Positions 8,573-17,370 of a DNA stretch of 64,000 nucleotides are shown piece by piece (the first letter of the stretch is position 1; every line of letters begins with the position of its first letter). This stretch comes from CAZWLY01 sp964634465 (GTDB taxonomy: Bacteria > Desulfobacterota > Desulfarculia > G963662305). Location: assembly GCA_964634465.1 (NCBI GenBank), contig CAZWLY010000016.1, positions 1 to 64,000 on the forward strand, read 5' to 3'. The notes under the pieces are model-generated. The model had not been told where the DNA came from, did no database searches, and saw only the letters and a program-made list of their open reading frames with translations. The position numbers and the translations under genes are program-made.

Positions 8573-9315
8573 GGCTCGACCCCCTCGGCCTTCATCCGGG
8601 CCAGGACCGACTCGGCGGTGTTGGGCCGCTCGACCGTCTCGTCGCCGATCACCCGCCCGTCGCGGAAGCGAAGGATGCGCTTGGCGAAACCGGCGATGTA
8701 GGGTTCGTGGGTGACGACGACGATGGTCATCCCCTGATCGTTGAGGCGCTGGAAGAGCGACATGATCTCGACGCCGGTCACGGTGTCCAAGGCGCCGGTG
8801 GGCTCGTCGGCCAGGATGATAGCCGGGTCGTTGACCAGGGCCCGGGCGATGGCCACCCGCTGCTGCTGGCCGCCGGAGAGCTGGGACGGGTGGTGGTCGG
8901 CCCGGTCGGTCAGGCCGACCGCCTCCAGCACCGCCTCGGCCTTGGCCCGGCGCCGGCGGCGGGGCAGGCGGCTGTAGGAGAGCGGCAGTTCGACGTTCTC
9001 CACGGCCGTCGTTCGAGGCAGCAGGTTGAAGGTCTGGAAGACGAAGCCGATCTTCGAGTTGCGGGTGACGGCCAGTTGGTCCCGGCTGAGGCGGGAGACG
9101 TCCTGGCCGTCCAGAAGGTAGCGACCCGAGGTGGGCGTATCCAGGCAGCCCAGAAGATTCATGAAGGTCGATTTGCCCGACCCCGACGGACCCATGACGG
9201 CCACGAACTCGCCCGGCTCGACCCCGACCGACACTCCCCGCAGGGCCTTGACGACCTGGTCGCCCAGAGGATAGTCCTTGGTCAGCTCCTCGGTTTTGAG
9301 CAGCAGATCGGCCAC
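8569..9315 (-). CDS. ABC transporter ATP-binding protein, MacB/LolD type
   Basis: The product is 248 aa with a GTG start one base after the adaptor stop. Motifs in order: Walker [10 protein letters not shown] (~41-49), Q-loop [10 protein letters not shown], signature [15 protein letters not shown], Walker [14 protein letters not shown] and the H-loop VTHEP. The long loop after the Q-loop and the [15 protein letters not shown] start are typical of LolD/MacB cassettes. It energises the FtsX-type permease encoded immediately downstream and works with the adaptor encoded upstream. Confidence 0.95.
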   Translation of the reverse strand: MADLLLKTEELTKDYPLGDQVVKALRGVSVGVEPGEFVAVMGPSGSGKSTFMNLLGCLDTPTSGRYLLDGQDVSRLSRDQLAVTRNSKIGFVFQTFNLLPRTTAVENVELPLSYSRLPRRRRRAKAEAVLEAVGLTDRADHHPSQLSGGQQQRVAIARALVNDPAIILADEPTGALDTVTGVEIMSLFQRLNDQGMTIVVVTHEPYIAGFAKRILRFRDGRVIGDETVERPNTAESVLARMKAEGVEP

Positions 9316-9316
9316 C

Positions 9317-10933
9317 TTAGAACCTGAACCGCCGGCCGCCGGCCCTTTTCTTGGTTCCGGTCCGTCGCCGGCCGACGATGACCTCCTGGCCGGCCTCGAT
9401 CTCGCCCCGGACGATCTCGGTGAATTGGCCGTCGCTGACGCCGATCATCACCGGCGCCGGTTCGGGCTTGCCGTCCCGCCCGAGAACCCAGAGCGTGCCG
9501 GGCCGGATGGGGTTGACCTCCCGCCGGGCGGTCAACCGGCGGTATGCTTCGAGCTGCTTCGGGGTCAGGATCGTCTCGACGGCCTGCCGGTTTCGCCGGC
9601 GGAGAGCCTCGATCTCGGCCTTGATCTCCTCGGCCGAGGCCCCGGCTTGGCGCAGGGTCATTATCTTCCGGCGGCCCTGGACGAAGCGCTCTCTCAACCG
9701 GGCCTGCTGGTCCTCGGTCAGCGCCAGGGCCCGGCTCAGCCTCTTGAACCGCTCCTCGGCCGCGGCGCGGCCGCCGAAGGCCTGATCCGCCGGCCGGCCG
9801 GTGGAACCCGTCTCGCCGGCCGGTTTGAACCGCAGCGCGGCGTTGGGCGCCTTGAGCACGTCGCGGCGTTCATCGACCACGATCTGGACGCTGGCGGTCA
9901 TGCCCGGCAGCAACCGCAGGTCCCGGTTCTCGGCCGAGATGACTACGGTGTAGGTGACCACGTTCTGGACCGTCTTCGAGGCCATCCGGATCTGCTCGAC
10001 TATACCGGTGAAGGTCCTGTCGGGATAGGCGTCCACGGTGAAGCTCGCCCTCTGGCCGACTTGGATGCCGCCGATGTCGGCTTCGTCCAGGCTGGCCTCG
10101 ACCTGCATCTGTCTCAAGTCCTTGGCGATGGTGAAAAGCGTCGGCGCCTGCAGGCTGGCGGCCACGGTCTGTCCGACGTCCACGTTGCGCTCGATGACCA
10201 CGCCGTTGACCGGCGAGCGGATGATGGTCTGCTCCAGATCGATCCGGGCGTTCTCCACCACGGCCCGGCGTTGTTCCACCTGAGCCCGAGCGTGCATCAC
10301 CTGGGCCTGGGCCATCTTGAGCTGGGCCTGGCGGGAGTTGATCTGCTGGGCCTGGGCTGCCAGTTGGGCCTGGGCCGTTTTGAGCTGGGCCACGGCCTGG
10401 TCGCGGGCGGCCCGGGCCTGGTCGATCTCCCGTTTGGATACGGCCGCCTTCTTAAACAGCGCCCGCTTGCGCTCATACTCCTGCTCGGCGTCGGTCACCG
10501 CCGCCTGGGCCTTGTCCACCTGGGCCCGGGCCGCAGCCAGGTTGGAGCGGGCGTTCTCCAGTTCGGCCCGGGTTCGCTCCACCACCGCTTCCTGGATGGC
10601 CACGTTGGCCTTGGCCACGGCCAGTTCGGCCTCGGCCTGGCGGAGGCGGGCCTCGAAGTTGACCGGGTCGATGCGGGCGATGATCTGGCCGGCCTTGACC
10701 TCGGTGTTGAAGTCGGCCAGAAGTTCTTTGATCTGGCCCGAGACCTGGGAGCCGACCTGGACGGTGATGACGGCGCTCAAGGTGCCGGTGGAGGAGACGA
10801 GGTGGACGATGGACCCCCGTTCGATCTTGGCCAGGCGGTAGGCGGGAGCCTCGTCGCCGGCGTCGGGGTAGAAGAAGTACCAGCCGGCCGCCGCCGCGGC
10901 CAAGACGATGATCGAGACAATGAACTTGCGCAT
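9317..10933 (-). CDS. HlyD/MacA-type periplasmic adaptor with Spy-like insert
   Basis: The product is 538 aa, long for the family (usually 350-420). A membrane anchor at residues ~5-20 is followed by a lipoyl half-motif, a long Ala/Gln-rich coiled-coil hairpin (~85-225) and the beta-barrel ([16 protein letters not shown] onward, ~235-350). Then comes an extra ~90-residue charged helical segment (~380-465) with two LTxxQ-type motifs, [13 protein letters not shown] and [12 protein letters not shown]. The membrane-proximal domain resumes after that. LTxxQ pairs mark Spy/CpxP periplasmic chaperones. The protein should bridge the FtsX permease to an outer-membrane channel. It is the first gene of the operon. 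Confidence 0.9.
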   Translation of the reverse strand: MRKFIVSIIVLAAAAAGWYFFYPDAGDEAPAYRLAKIERGSIVHLVSSTGTLSAVITVQVGSQVSGQIKELLADFNTEVKAGQIIARIDPVNFEARLRQAEAELAVAKANVAIQEAVVERTRAELENARSNLAAARAQVDKAQAAVTDAEQEYERKRALFKKAAVSKREIDQARAARDQAVAQLKTAQAQLAAQAQQINSRQAQLKMAQAQVMHARAQVEQRRAVVENARIDLEQTIIRSPVNGVVIERNVDVGQTVAASLQAPTLFTIAKDLRQMQVEASLDEADIGGIQVGQRASFTVDAYPDRTFTGIVEQIRMASKTVQNVVTYTVVISAENRDLRLLPGMTASVQIVVDERRDVLKAPNAALRFKPAGETGSTGRPADQAFGGRAAAEERFKRLSRALALTEDQQARLRERFVQGRRKIMTLRQAGASAEEIKAEIEALRRRNRQAVETILTPKQLEAYRRLTARREVNPIRPGTLWVLGRDGKPEPAPVMIGVSDGQFTEIVRGEIEAGQEVIVGRRRTGTKKRAGGRRFRF

Positions 10934-11002
10934 CCAACCCGCCCAGCCAAAGGTTCATTCCGCGTCGAGCTTCACCCGGCCCATCGGCGCTTCACACCGG
11001 AA

Positions 11003-11031
11003 AGTATGCGGTCATTCGTCCGGCCGGTCAA
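11003..11031 (-). promoter_or_regulatory. Promoter of the adaptor/ABC operon
   Basis: Read on the minus strand: ttgacc (11031-11026), a 17-nt spacer and catact (11008-11003). The start codon at 10933 is ~60 nt downstream of the predicted start site. Confidence 0.5.
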
Positions 11032-11223
11032 GGTATTTTCTTTTGATTTGAGGTAGATGGATAAAGATTACCCGCCAGGATCGCCTCTCCCGAAAGACGG
11101 ATCGAACCGGCTCGGCCGCGGCCGGGCCGGAAAGCCCGCAAGACGCTCGCCCCGCGGCCCGCCGCCGCCCGCCCGGTCAAGACCGCCCCAACGACTCGTT
11201 GCGCCTGGCGGCGTCGCTTTTTC

Positions 11224-12654
11224 TCACTTCATCCCGGCCGTAAACAGCGTCCAGGGCTGGGTCGGCCGGTCGTGGAGGTAGCCCTTCAGGTGGCGCCACT
11301 GGATGTGCTCTTTAAGGTGTTTCTCGGCGTCGAACGGCATTCCCGACGAATTGCCCCACCGGGCCCAGAGCTTGAACGCCTTGGCCAGCTCGGAGTCGGT
11401 CACCTTTCCGTCCACCGCTCCCCTCGGCTGGAAGGGCAGCGGTCGGCCGGGCTGGCTCATGTACTCCCGGGCGTCCAGCTCGTAGTGAGCGTCGATCGTT
11501 CTGGAGGAGGGGTTGATCTTTTTCAGATAGACGTCGTAGTGGTCGGCCAGAATCAGCTTGGCGATCTCGACGTCGATTTTGCCGTAGTGCTTCTCCATCA
11601 ACTGGGTCAGGCGGACCTGGCGGGCCCCCTGGTGGCGGCGGATGTCGGCGAAGCCGGTGTTGGCGCACTCCAGGTTCCTGATCCGCGGGTCCAACGGCGC
11701 GTTGTAACCGATGAAGTAGCCGTCCTTCTTCCGCTCGACGTTGTAGAACCTGAGCCCCAGCTCCAGGCGCATGATCTCGCCGGTGTTGACGTCGCCGACG
11801 AGCCAGGAGTTGGCGTAGCCGCCGTTGTTTTTCTTTTTCATGATCCCGACGAAGGAATCGAGGTCCGTTGCGTACTGGGCCGCCTTGCGAAGTCTGAAGA
11901 ACTCGGGGGCTTCGTTCTCGTCGTAGAGGGAGTAGCCGCCGATGGTCGTCTCGGTGATTATCAGCCCGGCCGAGGTGACGGCGAAGTCGGTCCCGCTCTG
12001 GATGAAGCCGGGCGCGGCCTGCATCAGAATGCGGTTGCCCTTGTCGGGCTTGATATCGATGATGACGTTGAAAAACTGGCCGGTCTCGAAGTTGTCGAAG
12101 GAGTTGTGGGCGACCACGATCTTGCCCCCGGCCGTGGCCGAGCCGGTGGCGATGAAGGCGCTGCAATGGTCGTCCTTACCTGGAATCGAGGGGGCGTACT
12201 TGTACTTGGCCTTGGCGTTGGGCCACCAGTAGTCGGTCAGCTCTTCGTGGCCGTTCCAGCACAGGATGTCTTTCCAGGTGACCTCGACCCCGGCCTTTTG
12301 GGCCCCGGCGGCGATGCCCTTGATCTCGTCCAGGAACTCCTGGTCGATGTGCTTGACCCACAACTTGGCCGCGGCGTCGGCAAAGAACTCCCACTTCTTG
12401 CCGGTTTCCCAGTAGGTCACGAACTTCAGGCAGCGCAGGACCTCTTTGATCTCATCTGCGGCCAGGAAACCGTGCTGGAAGCCCCGTTCAAAGGGGCCTC
12501 CCTCCAAGTGGAGATAGACCCAGCCGTTTTTATCCAGACGGTAGCCCCGGCCCTGCTTTTTGCCGCCCTCCGACCCGGCCGCCCAGGCCGGCAGGGCCAA
12601 GGCCAGGACCACCAGCCCAATGAACGTCGCCCTCCACCACTTCGAAGCGGACAT
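11224..12654 (-). CDS. Secreted C45/phospholipase-B-like N-terminal-nucleophile hydrolase
   Basis: The product is 476 aa. A signal peptide (KWW, hydrophobic core, AWAAG, cleavage near 25) directs export. After ~140 residues, DDHCSAFIATG (Cys164) followed by GGKIVVAHNSFD is the hallmark of the Ntn-hydrolase group. In that group autoproteolysis exposes an N-terminal Cys (peptidase family C45, acyltransferase/amidase, and the phospholipase-B-like proteins). NSWLVGDVNTGEIMRLE and GYNAPLDPR also match this group. It presumably cleaves an amide or acyl ester in the periplasm; the substrate is unknown. It is transcribed alone, 100 bp downstream of the GGDEF gene. Confidence 0.75.
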   Translation of the reverse strand: MSASKWWRATFIGLVVLALALPAWAAGSEGGKKQGRGYRLDKNGWVYLHLEGGPFERGFQHGFLAADEIKEVLRCLKFVTYWETGKKWEFFADAAAKLWVKHIDQEFLDEIKGIAAGAQKAGVEVTWKDILCWNGHEELTDYWWPNAKAKYKYAPSIPGKDDHCSAFIATGSATAGGKIVVAHNSFDNFETGQFFNVIIDIKPDKGNRILMQAAPGFIQSGTDFAVTSAGLIITETTIGGYSLYDENEAPEFFRLRKAAQYATDLDSFVGIMKKKNNGGYANSWLVGDVNTGEIMRLELGLRFYNVERKKDGYFIGYNAPLDPRIRNLECANTGFADIRRHQGARQVRLTQLMEKHYGKIDVEIAKLILADHYDVYLKKINPSSRTIDAHYELDAREYMSQPGRPLPFQPRGAVDGKVTDSELAKAFKLWARWGNSSGMPFDAEKHLKEHIQWRHLKGYLHDRPTQPWTLFTAGMK

Positions 12655-12754
12655 AAACCCTCCTTTGCCGGTCGGCCCGGAATCGGTCCATCATATCACG
12701 ATCAACGCCGTTTCCGAATTGAGGAGATTCGACGGCGCGGGCGCGGGCTTCGGC

Positions 12755-15706
12755 TCAGTCCTCGCTTTTCACCGGCGGGTGGTCGGTTTCGCCTTCCTGG
12801 GGGGACGCGTCCCCGGCCGGGGCCGATTCCTCAAGCAGTCGCTCGAACTCGTCTTCCGGGATGGGATGGCCGAAGAGAAAACCCTGCATCAAATAGCAGC
12901 CCTCGGTGCACAGGAACTCGTTCTGCTCCTCGGTCTCCACGCCCTCGGCCACCGTCTCCATGCCCATGTTCTTGGCCATGGAGATGATGGTCTTGATGAT
13001 CTCCCGGTCGTCGGGATTGGAAGTCGCGTCCCGGATGAACGAGCGGTCGATCTTGAGCGTATCCACCGGGAAGCGCTTCAGGTGGCCCAGGGAGGAGTAG
13101 CCGGTGCCGAAGTCGTCGATGGCGAAACGGACCCCCATGTCGTGGAGCCGCCTCATCTGGGAGGCGGCCTGCTCCGCCTTGTCGGCGACTCCGCTTTCGG
13201 TCATCTCCAGCTTGAGACAGGAGGGCGGCAGGCCGGTCTCGGCAAGGATGCGTTCGATGATGTCCACCAGGTTGGGCTGGCCCAGTTGGCGAGGCGAGAG
13301 GTTGATCGACACGTAGAGCCAGTCGTAGCCCATGTCGTGCCACTTCTTGGCCTGGCGGCAGGCTTCCCGGATCACCCACTCGCCGATGACCAGGATGGCT
13401 CCGGTCTCCTCGGCCAAGGGGATGAACTGGTCCGGCAGGAGGAGGCCCAACTCGGGATGGTTCCACCGCACCAGGGCCTCCATGCCCAATATCCGGCGAT
13501 CGTTGTTCACCAAGGGCTGGTAGTGAAGCACTAACTGCTTCTGGTGGACGGCTTGCCGGAGGGTCGATTCCAGCTTCATCCTTTCCAGGGCCCGCTGATT
13601 CATCTCGGCGGTGTAGAAACGGTAACCGTTGCGCTCCTCCTTGGCGGCGTACATGGCCATGTCGGCGTTTTTGACCATCACCTCGACGTCGTCGCCGTCG
13701 TCGGGGAAGACGCTGATGCCGATGCTGGCCGTGATGAAAAGCTTGTGGCCGTTGACGTAGATCGGTTGGGACACGGTATCCAGTATCTTCTGGGCCACTC
13801 GGGCGGCGTCGATGTCCTTGCCGAGGTCGTTGGCGATGACGGTGAACTCGTCGCCGCCCAGGCGATAGATGTAGTCGCTCTTCCTGAGGCAGTCCTGGAT
13901 GCGACCGGCGACCTCCTTCAAGAGCCCGTCGCCGACGTCGTGACCGAGGGTGTCGTTGATGTCCTTGAAGCGGTCCAGGTCCATGAACAAAAGGGCCCAC
14001 AGCCTGCGGTCGCCCCGGCGGCGGGACTGGATGACCGATTCTTCCAGGTCTTTGTAGAACGATTTCCGGTTGGGGAGACCGGTCAGCATGTCGCTGTAGG
14101 CGATGCGTTTCAGTTGGGCCTCGGTCCGCTTGCGGCGGGTGATGTCCTGGATGGTGACCACCGAGCCCTGGGGCCGTCCCTGCTGGTCGAAGAAGCTGGC
14201 CCCGCTGATGGAGACGTCCACCACCCGTCCGGTCTTGGTCAGCCGCCGGGTCTCCACCCCGGTGAGTGTTTCCCCTCGGAGGACTTTCTCGATCATGGCC
14301 TCGGTCTCGGGCCAGTTCTCCTCGGGTACGAAGTCCATCCTCAAACCCGCCCGCTCCTCCAGGGTCCAACCGAAGACCCTGGTGAAAGCCGGGTTGACGT
14401 AGGTCACCCGGCCCTCGGTGTCGTAGACCACCACCGGGTCGGGCGAGGCCTCCAGAACGGTTCGGTGGCGCTCCTCGCTTTCCTTCAAGGCCTCCTCGGC
14501 CTTCTTGCGTTCGGTTATGTCGCGGTAGATGCCGTAGACGCCGACCTGCTCGCCGTCGATGACGACCGGCGCTCCCAGGATGGAGACGTCCACCAGCGTG
14601 CCGTCCTTGCGGCGGCGCTTGGCCTCGGCCTCCACCTTTTCGCCCCGGGCGACCCGGTTGGTCAGCTCCAGGCCGAAAGCCTTGTCCTCCTCGGGTACGA
14701 TCAGGTCGTTGATCCGATGGCCCCGGACCTCCTCAAGGGTGTAGCCGAAGAGCCGGGTGAACTCGTTGTTGATCTTCATCACCCGATCGTCGGGGTCCAG
14801 AACGGCGATGGCTTCGGGGGCGATGTCGAAGAAACGCTCCAGGTAGAGCCGGTGCCTCTCGGCCTCGGTTTCGGCCTTGCGGCGTTCGGTGACGTCCCTG
14901 AACAAACCGACGATGCCGATGACGTTGCCGTCCGGGTCCAGATTGGGCGCGCCGGAGAGAGTGAAGTGGCGAACCTGGCCGTCCTTGGCGATCAGCCGGC
15001 CCTCGCGGAAGCGAAGCGTCTTCCGCTCGTCCCGGATCATCTTGAAGAGTTCGATGTAATATTTTTCTTCGCCCGGCTCGACGAAGTCGATGAAGTAGCG
15101 GCCGATCACCTCGTCGATCCGGTGGCCCAGCAATCTGGTCCAGGCCGGATTGACATAGGTGAAGGCGCCGTCCAGGCCGAGAGTGTAGATGATGTCCGGC
15201 GCGTTTTCGCTTAAGAGCCGGAACCTCTCTTCACTCTCCCTCAACCGGTCTTCGGCCAGCTTGCGGGCGGTGATGTTCCGGATGATGCCGTGGTAGCCGA
15301 TCACCGCGCCCTCGCCGTCGCGCTTGGCCGTGGCCGTCATCAGGCAGTCCATCACCTTGGCGTTCTTGCCCTTGAGCCGGACCTGGTAGTCCTGGACCGA
15401 GCCGAGCCGGTCGATCTCCCGGATGAACCTCTTGCCCTCTTCGGGATCGACGTAGAGTTGCTGGAACTTGACCTTCGACAGCTCGGTCCGGTCCCAACCG
15501 AACAGTTCCACCCCAGCCCGGTTGACGCTCAGGATGGTTCCGTCCCGGGCGGTGATGACGATGGCGTCCCGCGATTCCTCGAAGAGTTCCCGGAGTTGTT
15601 GGACAGACACCCGGCCGCCGGGAACGGTCGGCCGATCCGGCGAGCGATCGTCAACCGGGCCAAGGCGATCGCTCACGGTCGGCTTCGCCTCAGACCGTTT
15701 CGGCAT
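12755..15706 (-). CDS. Four-PAS GGDEF-EAL cyclic-di-GMP enzyme
   Basis: The product is 983 aa with no membrane segment or signal peptide. Four successive PAS/PAC sensor modules lie at about 34-150, 160-280, 290-400 and 410-525. They begin with similar phrases such as ESEERFRLL and end with ITERKKAEE. The GGDEF domain (~530-700) keeps RLGGDEF and should make c-di-GMP. The EAL domain (~715-960) keeps EALVRW, INLSPRQL, EMTESG, IDDFGTGYSSL and ETVAEGVE, so phosphodiesterase activity is also expected. The ligand of the PAS modules cannot be read. It is a soluble redox or small-molecule sensor of the c-di-GMP network. Confidence 0.95.
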   Translation of the reverse strand: MPKRSEAKPTVSDRLGPVDDRSPDRPTVPGGRVSVQQLRELFEESRDAIVITARDGTILSVNRAGVELFGWDRTELSKVKFQQLYVDPEEGKRFIREIDRLGSVQDYQVRLKGKNAKVMDCLMTATAKRDGEGAVIGYHGIIRNITARKLAEDRLRESEERFRLLSENAPDIIYTLGLDGAFTYVNPAWTRLLGHRIDEVIGRYFIDFVEPGEEKYYIELFKMIRDERKTLRFREGRLIAKDGQVRHFTLSGAPNLDPDGNVIGIVGLFRDVTERRKAETEAERHRLYLERFFDIAPEAIAVLDPDDRVMKINNEFTRLFGYTLEEVRGHRINDLIVPEEDKAFGLELTNRVARGEKVEAEAKRRRKDGTLVDVSILGAPVVIDGEQVGVYGIYRDITERKKAEEALKESEERHRTVLEASPDPVVVYDTEGRVTYVNPAFTRVFGWTLEERAGLRMDFVPEENWPETEAMIEKVLRGETLTGVETRRLTKTGRVVDVSISGASFFDQQGRPQGSVVTIQDITRRKRTEAQLKRIAYSDMLTGLPNRKSFYKDLEESVIQSRRRGDRRLWALLFMDLDRFKDINDTLGHDVGDGLLKEVAGRIQDCLRKSDYIYRLGGDEFTVIANDLGKDIDAARVAQKILDTVSQPIYVNGHKLFITASIGISVFPDDGDDVEVMVKNADMAMYAAKEERNGYRFYTAEMNQRALERMKLESTLRQAVHQKQLVLHYQPLVNNDRRILGMEALVRWNHPELGLLLPDQFIPLAEETGAILVIGEWVIREACRQAKKWHDMGYDWLYVSINLSPRQLGQPNLVDIIERILAETGLPPSCLKLEMTESGVADKAEQAASQMRRLHDMGVRFAIDDFGTGYSSLGHLKRFPVDTLKIDRSFIRDATSNPDDREIIKTIISMAKNMGMETVAEGVETEEQNEFLCTEGCYLMQGFLFGHPIPEDEFERLLEESAPAGDASPQEGETDHPPVKSED

Positions 15707-15841
15707 GACCAGCCCCCCCCGCCTTCACTTGGCCGATTCGTCGATCAGGTTTTGGAGTAATGGACGGATCGTCTCATTATGGCAGAGTTCGGATCGTTTT
15801 TCAATAACCTCGATCGCCTCCGTTTTGGGTGGTCGGGGTCG

Positions 15842-15879
15842 AACAGGCCAATAAACAGCGCCTTGTTTCTTGGCCTGTT
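15842..15879. repeat. 38-nt near-perfect inverted repeat between metC and the GGDEF-EAL gene
   Basis: aacaggccaa (15842-15851) pairs with ttggcctgtt (15870-15879). Inside, aaaca (15853-15857) pairs with tgttt (15864-15868), giving a 15-bp stem with one T/C mismatch and a 6-nt loop. There is no T-tract on the metC strand, so it is not a textbook terminator. Confidence 0.7.
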
Positions 15880-15915
15880 TAAAGGAGGCGAGGCCCGGCG
15901 TCTCCACCCGCCCGA

Positions 15916-17079
15916 TCAAACGCTCGCCAGCCGCCCCAGGCCGGCCTTGAGATCGGCGATCAGATCGTCCGGGTCCTCCAGCCCGGCATGGATGCGAAGC
16001 GTCGGCCCGGCCGCCTCCCAGCGGGTGGCGGTTCTGGTCGTGGCCGGGTCGTGGGGCATGATCAGGCTCTCGTATCCGCCCCAGGAATAACCCATGGCGA
16101 ACAGCTCCATGTTGTCCAGCATGGCCGCCAGGGCCTCTTTGGAGTATGGTTTCAAGGCCACGCTGAACAGGCCCGAGGCGCCGGTGAAGTCCCGTTTCCA
16201 AATCTCGTGACCGGGACAGGACGGGAGGGCCGGGTGGAGGACGCGTTCCACCTCGGGCCGGCGGCTCAACCACTCGGCCAGGGCCAGGCCGGTCTGCTGG
16301 TGGCGTTCGAGACGGACTTTGAGGGATCTGAGCCCCCGCAAGGCCAGGTAGCAGTCGTCCGGGGCGCCGCCCTGGCCGAAATCCCTGGTCGCCTCGAGGA
16401 GTTTGGGCCAGGCCGCCTCGGTGGCGCTCACCGCGCCGAGCAGCAGGTCGCCGTGGCCGCCGATGTACTTGGTCGCCGGCTGGATGGAGACGTCCACGCC
16501 GTGCTCGAAGGGCTTGAAGAAAAGGGGAGTGGCCCAGGCGTTGTCCATCAGCACCGTCGCCCCTCGCTTGTGGGCGGCTTCGGCGATGGCCGGCACGTCC
16601 TGGACCTCGAAGGTGACCGAACCGGGCGACTCGACGTAGACCACCTTGGTGTTGGGGCGGATCAGCTCGGCGATGCCGGCGCCGATGAGCGGGTCGTAGT
16701 AGGTCGTCTCCACCCCGAAGCGGGCCAGGACGTTGTCGCAGAAGCGGCGGGTGGGACCGTAGACGGCGTCGACCATCAACAGGTGGTCGCCGGCCTTGAG
16801 AAAGGCCATCAGGGCCACGGCCACGGCGGCCAGCCCCGAGGGAAACAGGCGGGCGTCGAACCCGCCCTCCAGCCGGGCGATGGCCTCCTCCAGGGCCTGG
16901 CTGACCGGGGTGGTGTGGAGGCCGTAGGTCTTTTTCTTGCCCGGTGCGGCTTCCCGGGCCTCCAGTTCCTCGACGTTGGGAAAGATGATGGTCGAGGCGT
17001 GGACGACGGGCGGGTTGACCGCGTCGTACTGCTTTTGAGGGTCGCGGCCCAGATTGACGATCCTGGTGTCTTCTTTCAT
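15916..17079 (-). CDS. metC: Cystathionine beta-lyase
   Basis: The product is 387 aa from the ATG at 17079, which has a ggag/gagg site; the frame is open further upstream without support. It belongs to the PLP-dependent Cys/Met metabolism family. Visible features are YGLHTTPVSQALEEAIARLE, the substrate-binding VYVESPGS, a DNAWATPLFF segment with the PLP Asp, and the Schiff-base lysine in QPATKYIGGHGDLLLG. The C-terminal GYSWGGYESL favours MetC over MetB. The enzyme converts cystathionine to homocysteine, pyruvate and ammonia in methionine synthesis. No other met genes are adjacent. It is divergent from the cytochrome gene, and ttgaca at 17169-17164 on the minus strand may be its -35 box. Confidence 0.92.
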   Translation of the reverse strand: MKEDTRIVNLGRDPQKQYDAVNPPVVHASTIIFPNVEELEAREAAPGKKKTYGLHTTPVSQALEEAIARLEGGFDARLFPSGLAAVAVALMAFLKAGDHLLMVDAVYGPTRRFCDNVLARFGVETTYYDPLIGAGIAELIRPNTKVVYVESPGSVTFEVQDVPAIAEAAHKRGATVLMDNAWATPLFFKPFEHGVDVSIQPATKYIGGHGDLLLGAVSATEAAWPKLLEATRDFGQGGAPDDCYLALRGLRSLKVRLERHQQTGLALAEWLSRRPEVERVLHPALPSCPGHEIWKRDFTGASGLFSVALKPYSKEALAAMLDNMELFAMGYSWGGYESLIMPHDPATTRTATRWEAAGPTLRIHAGLEDPDDLIADLKAGLGRLASV

Positions 17080-17188
17080 CGCTGCCTCGTGCTCCAAGAG
17101 ACGATCGAAACCGCTCCGCCGCGGCGGTGCGTCGCCAAGAAGGCTAATACGCTCGACAAAACGTGTCAACATCGACCGGTTATCGTCC

Positions 17189-17217
17189 TTGACCCCCCCA
17201 TCGTTTTAAGGTACAGA
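17189..17217 (+). promoter_or_regulatory. Possible promoter of the multihaem cytochrome gene
   Basis: ttgacc (17189-17194), a 17-nt spacer and tacaga (17212-17217). The -10 box is poor and the leader would be ~150 nt. Confidence 0.3.
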
Positions 17218-17370
17218 TTTCCTACACGCCCGACGCGGCTCTGGGGGGCGGCTCGGGCGGTTTTGAAGCGGAAGCCTTTTGCCCGTCTCACTCATCGCTC
17301 TTTCGACGGGCCAAACAGATAGACCAAACCAAGACCGTGCACTAAACCGATATCAGGAGCTTGGAAGACT

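Noticed and set aside
11057..11281. 74-codon plus-strand frame starting MDKDYPPG
   Set aside because: No ribosome site, composition is Pro/Arg noise, and it runs into the end of the hydrolase gene on the other strand.
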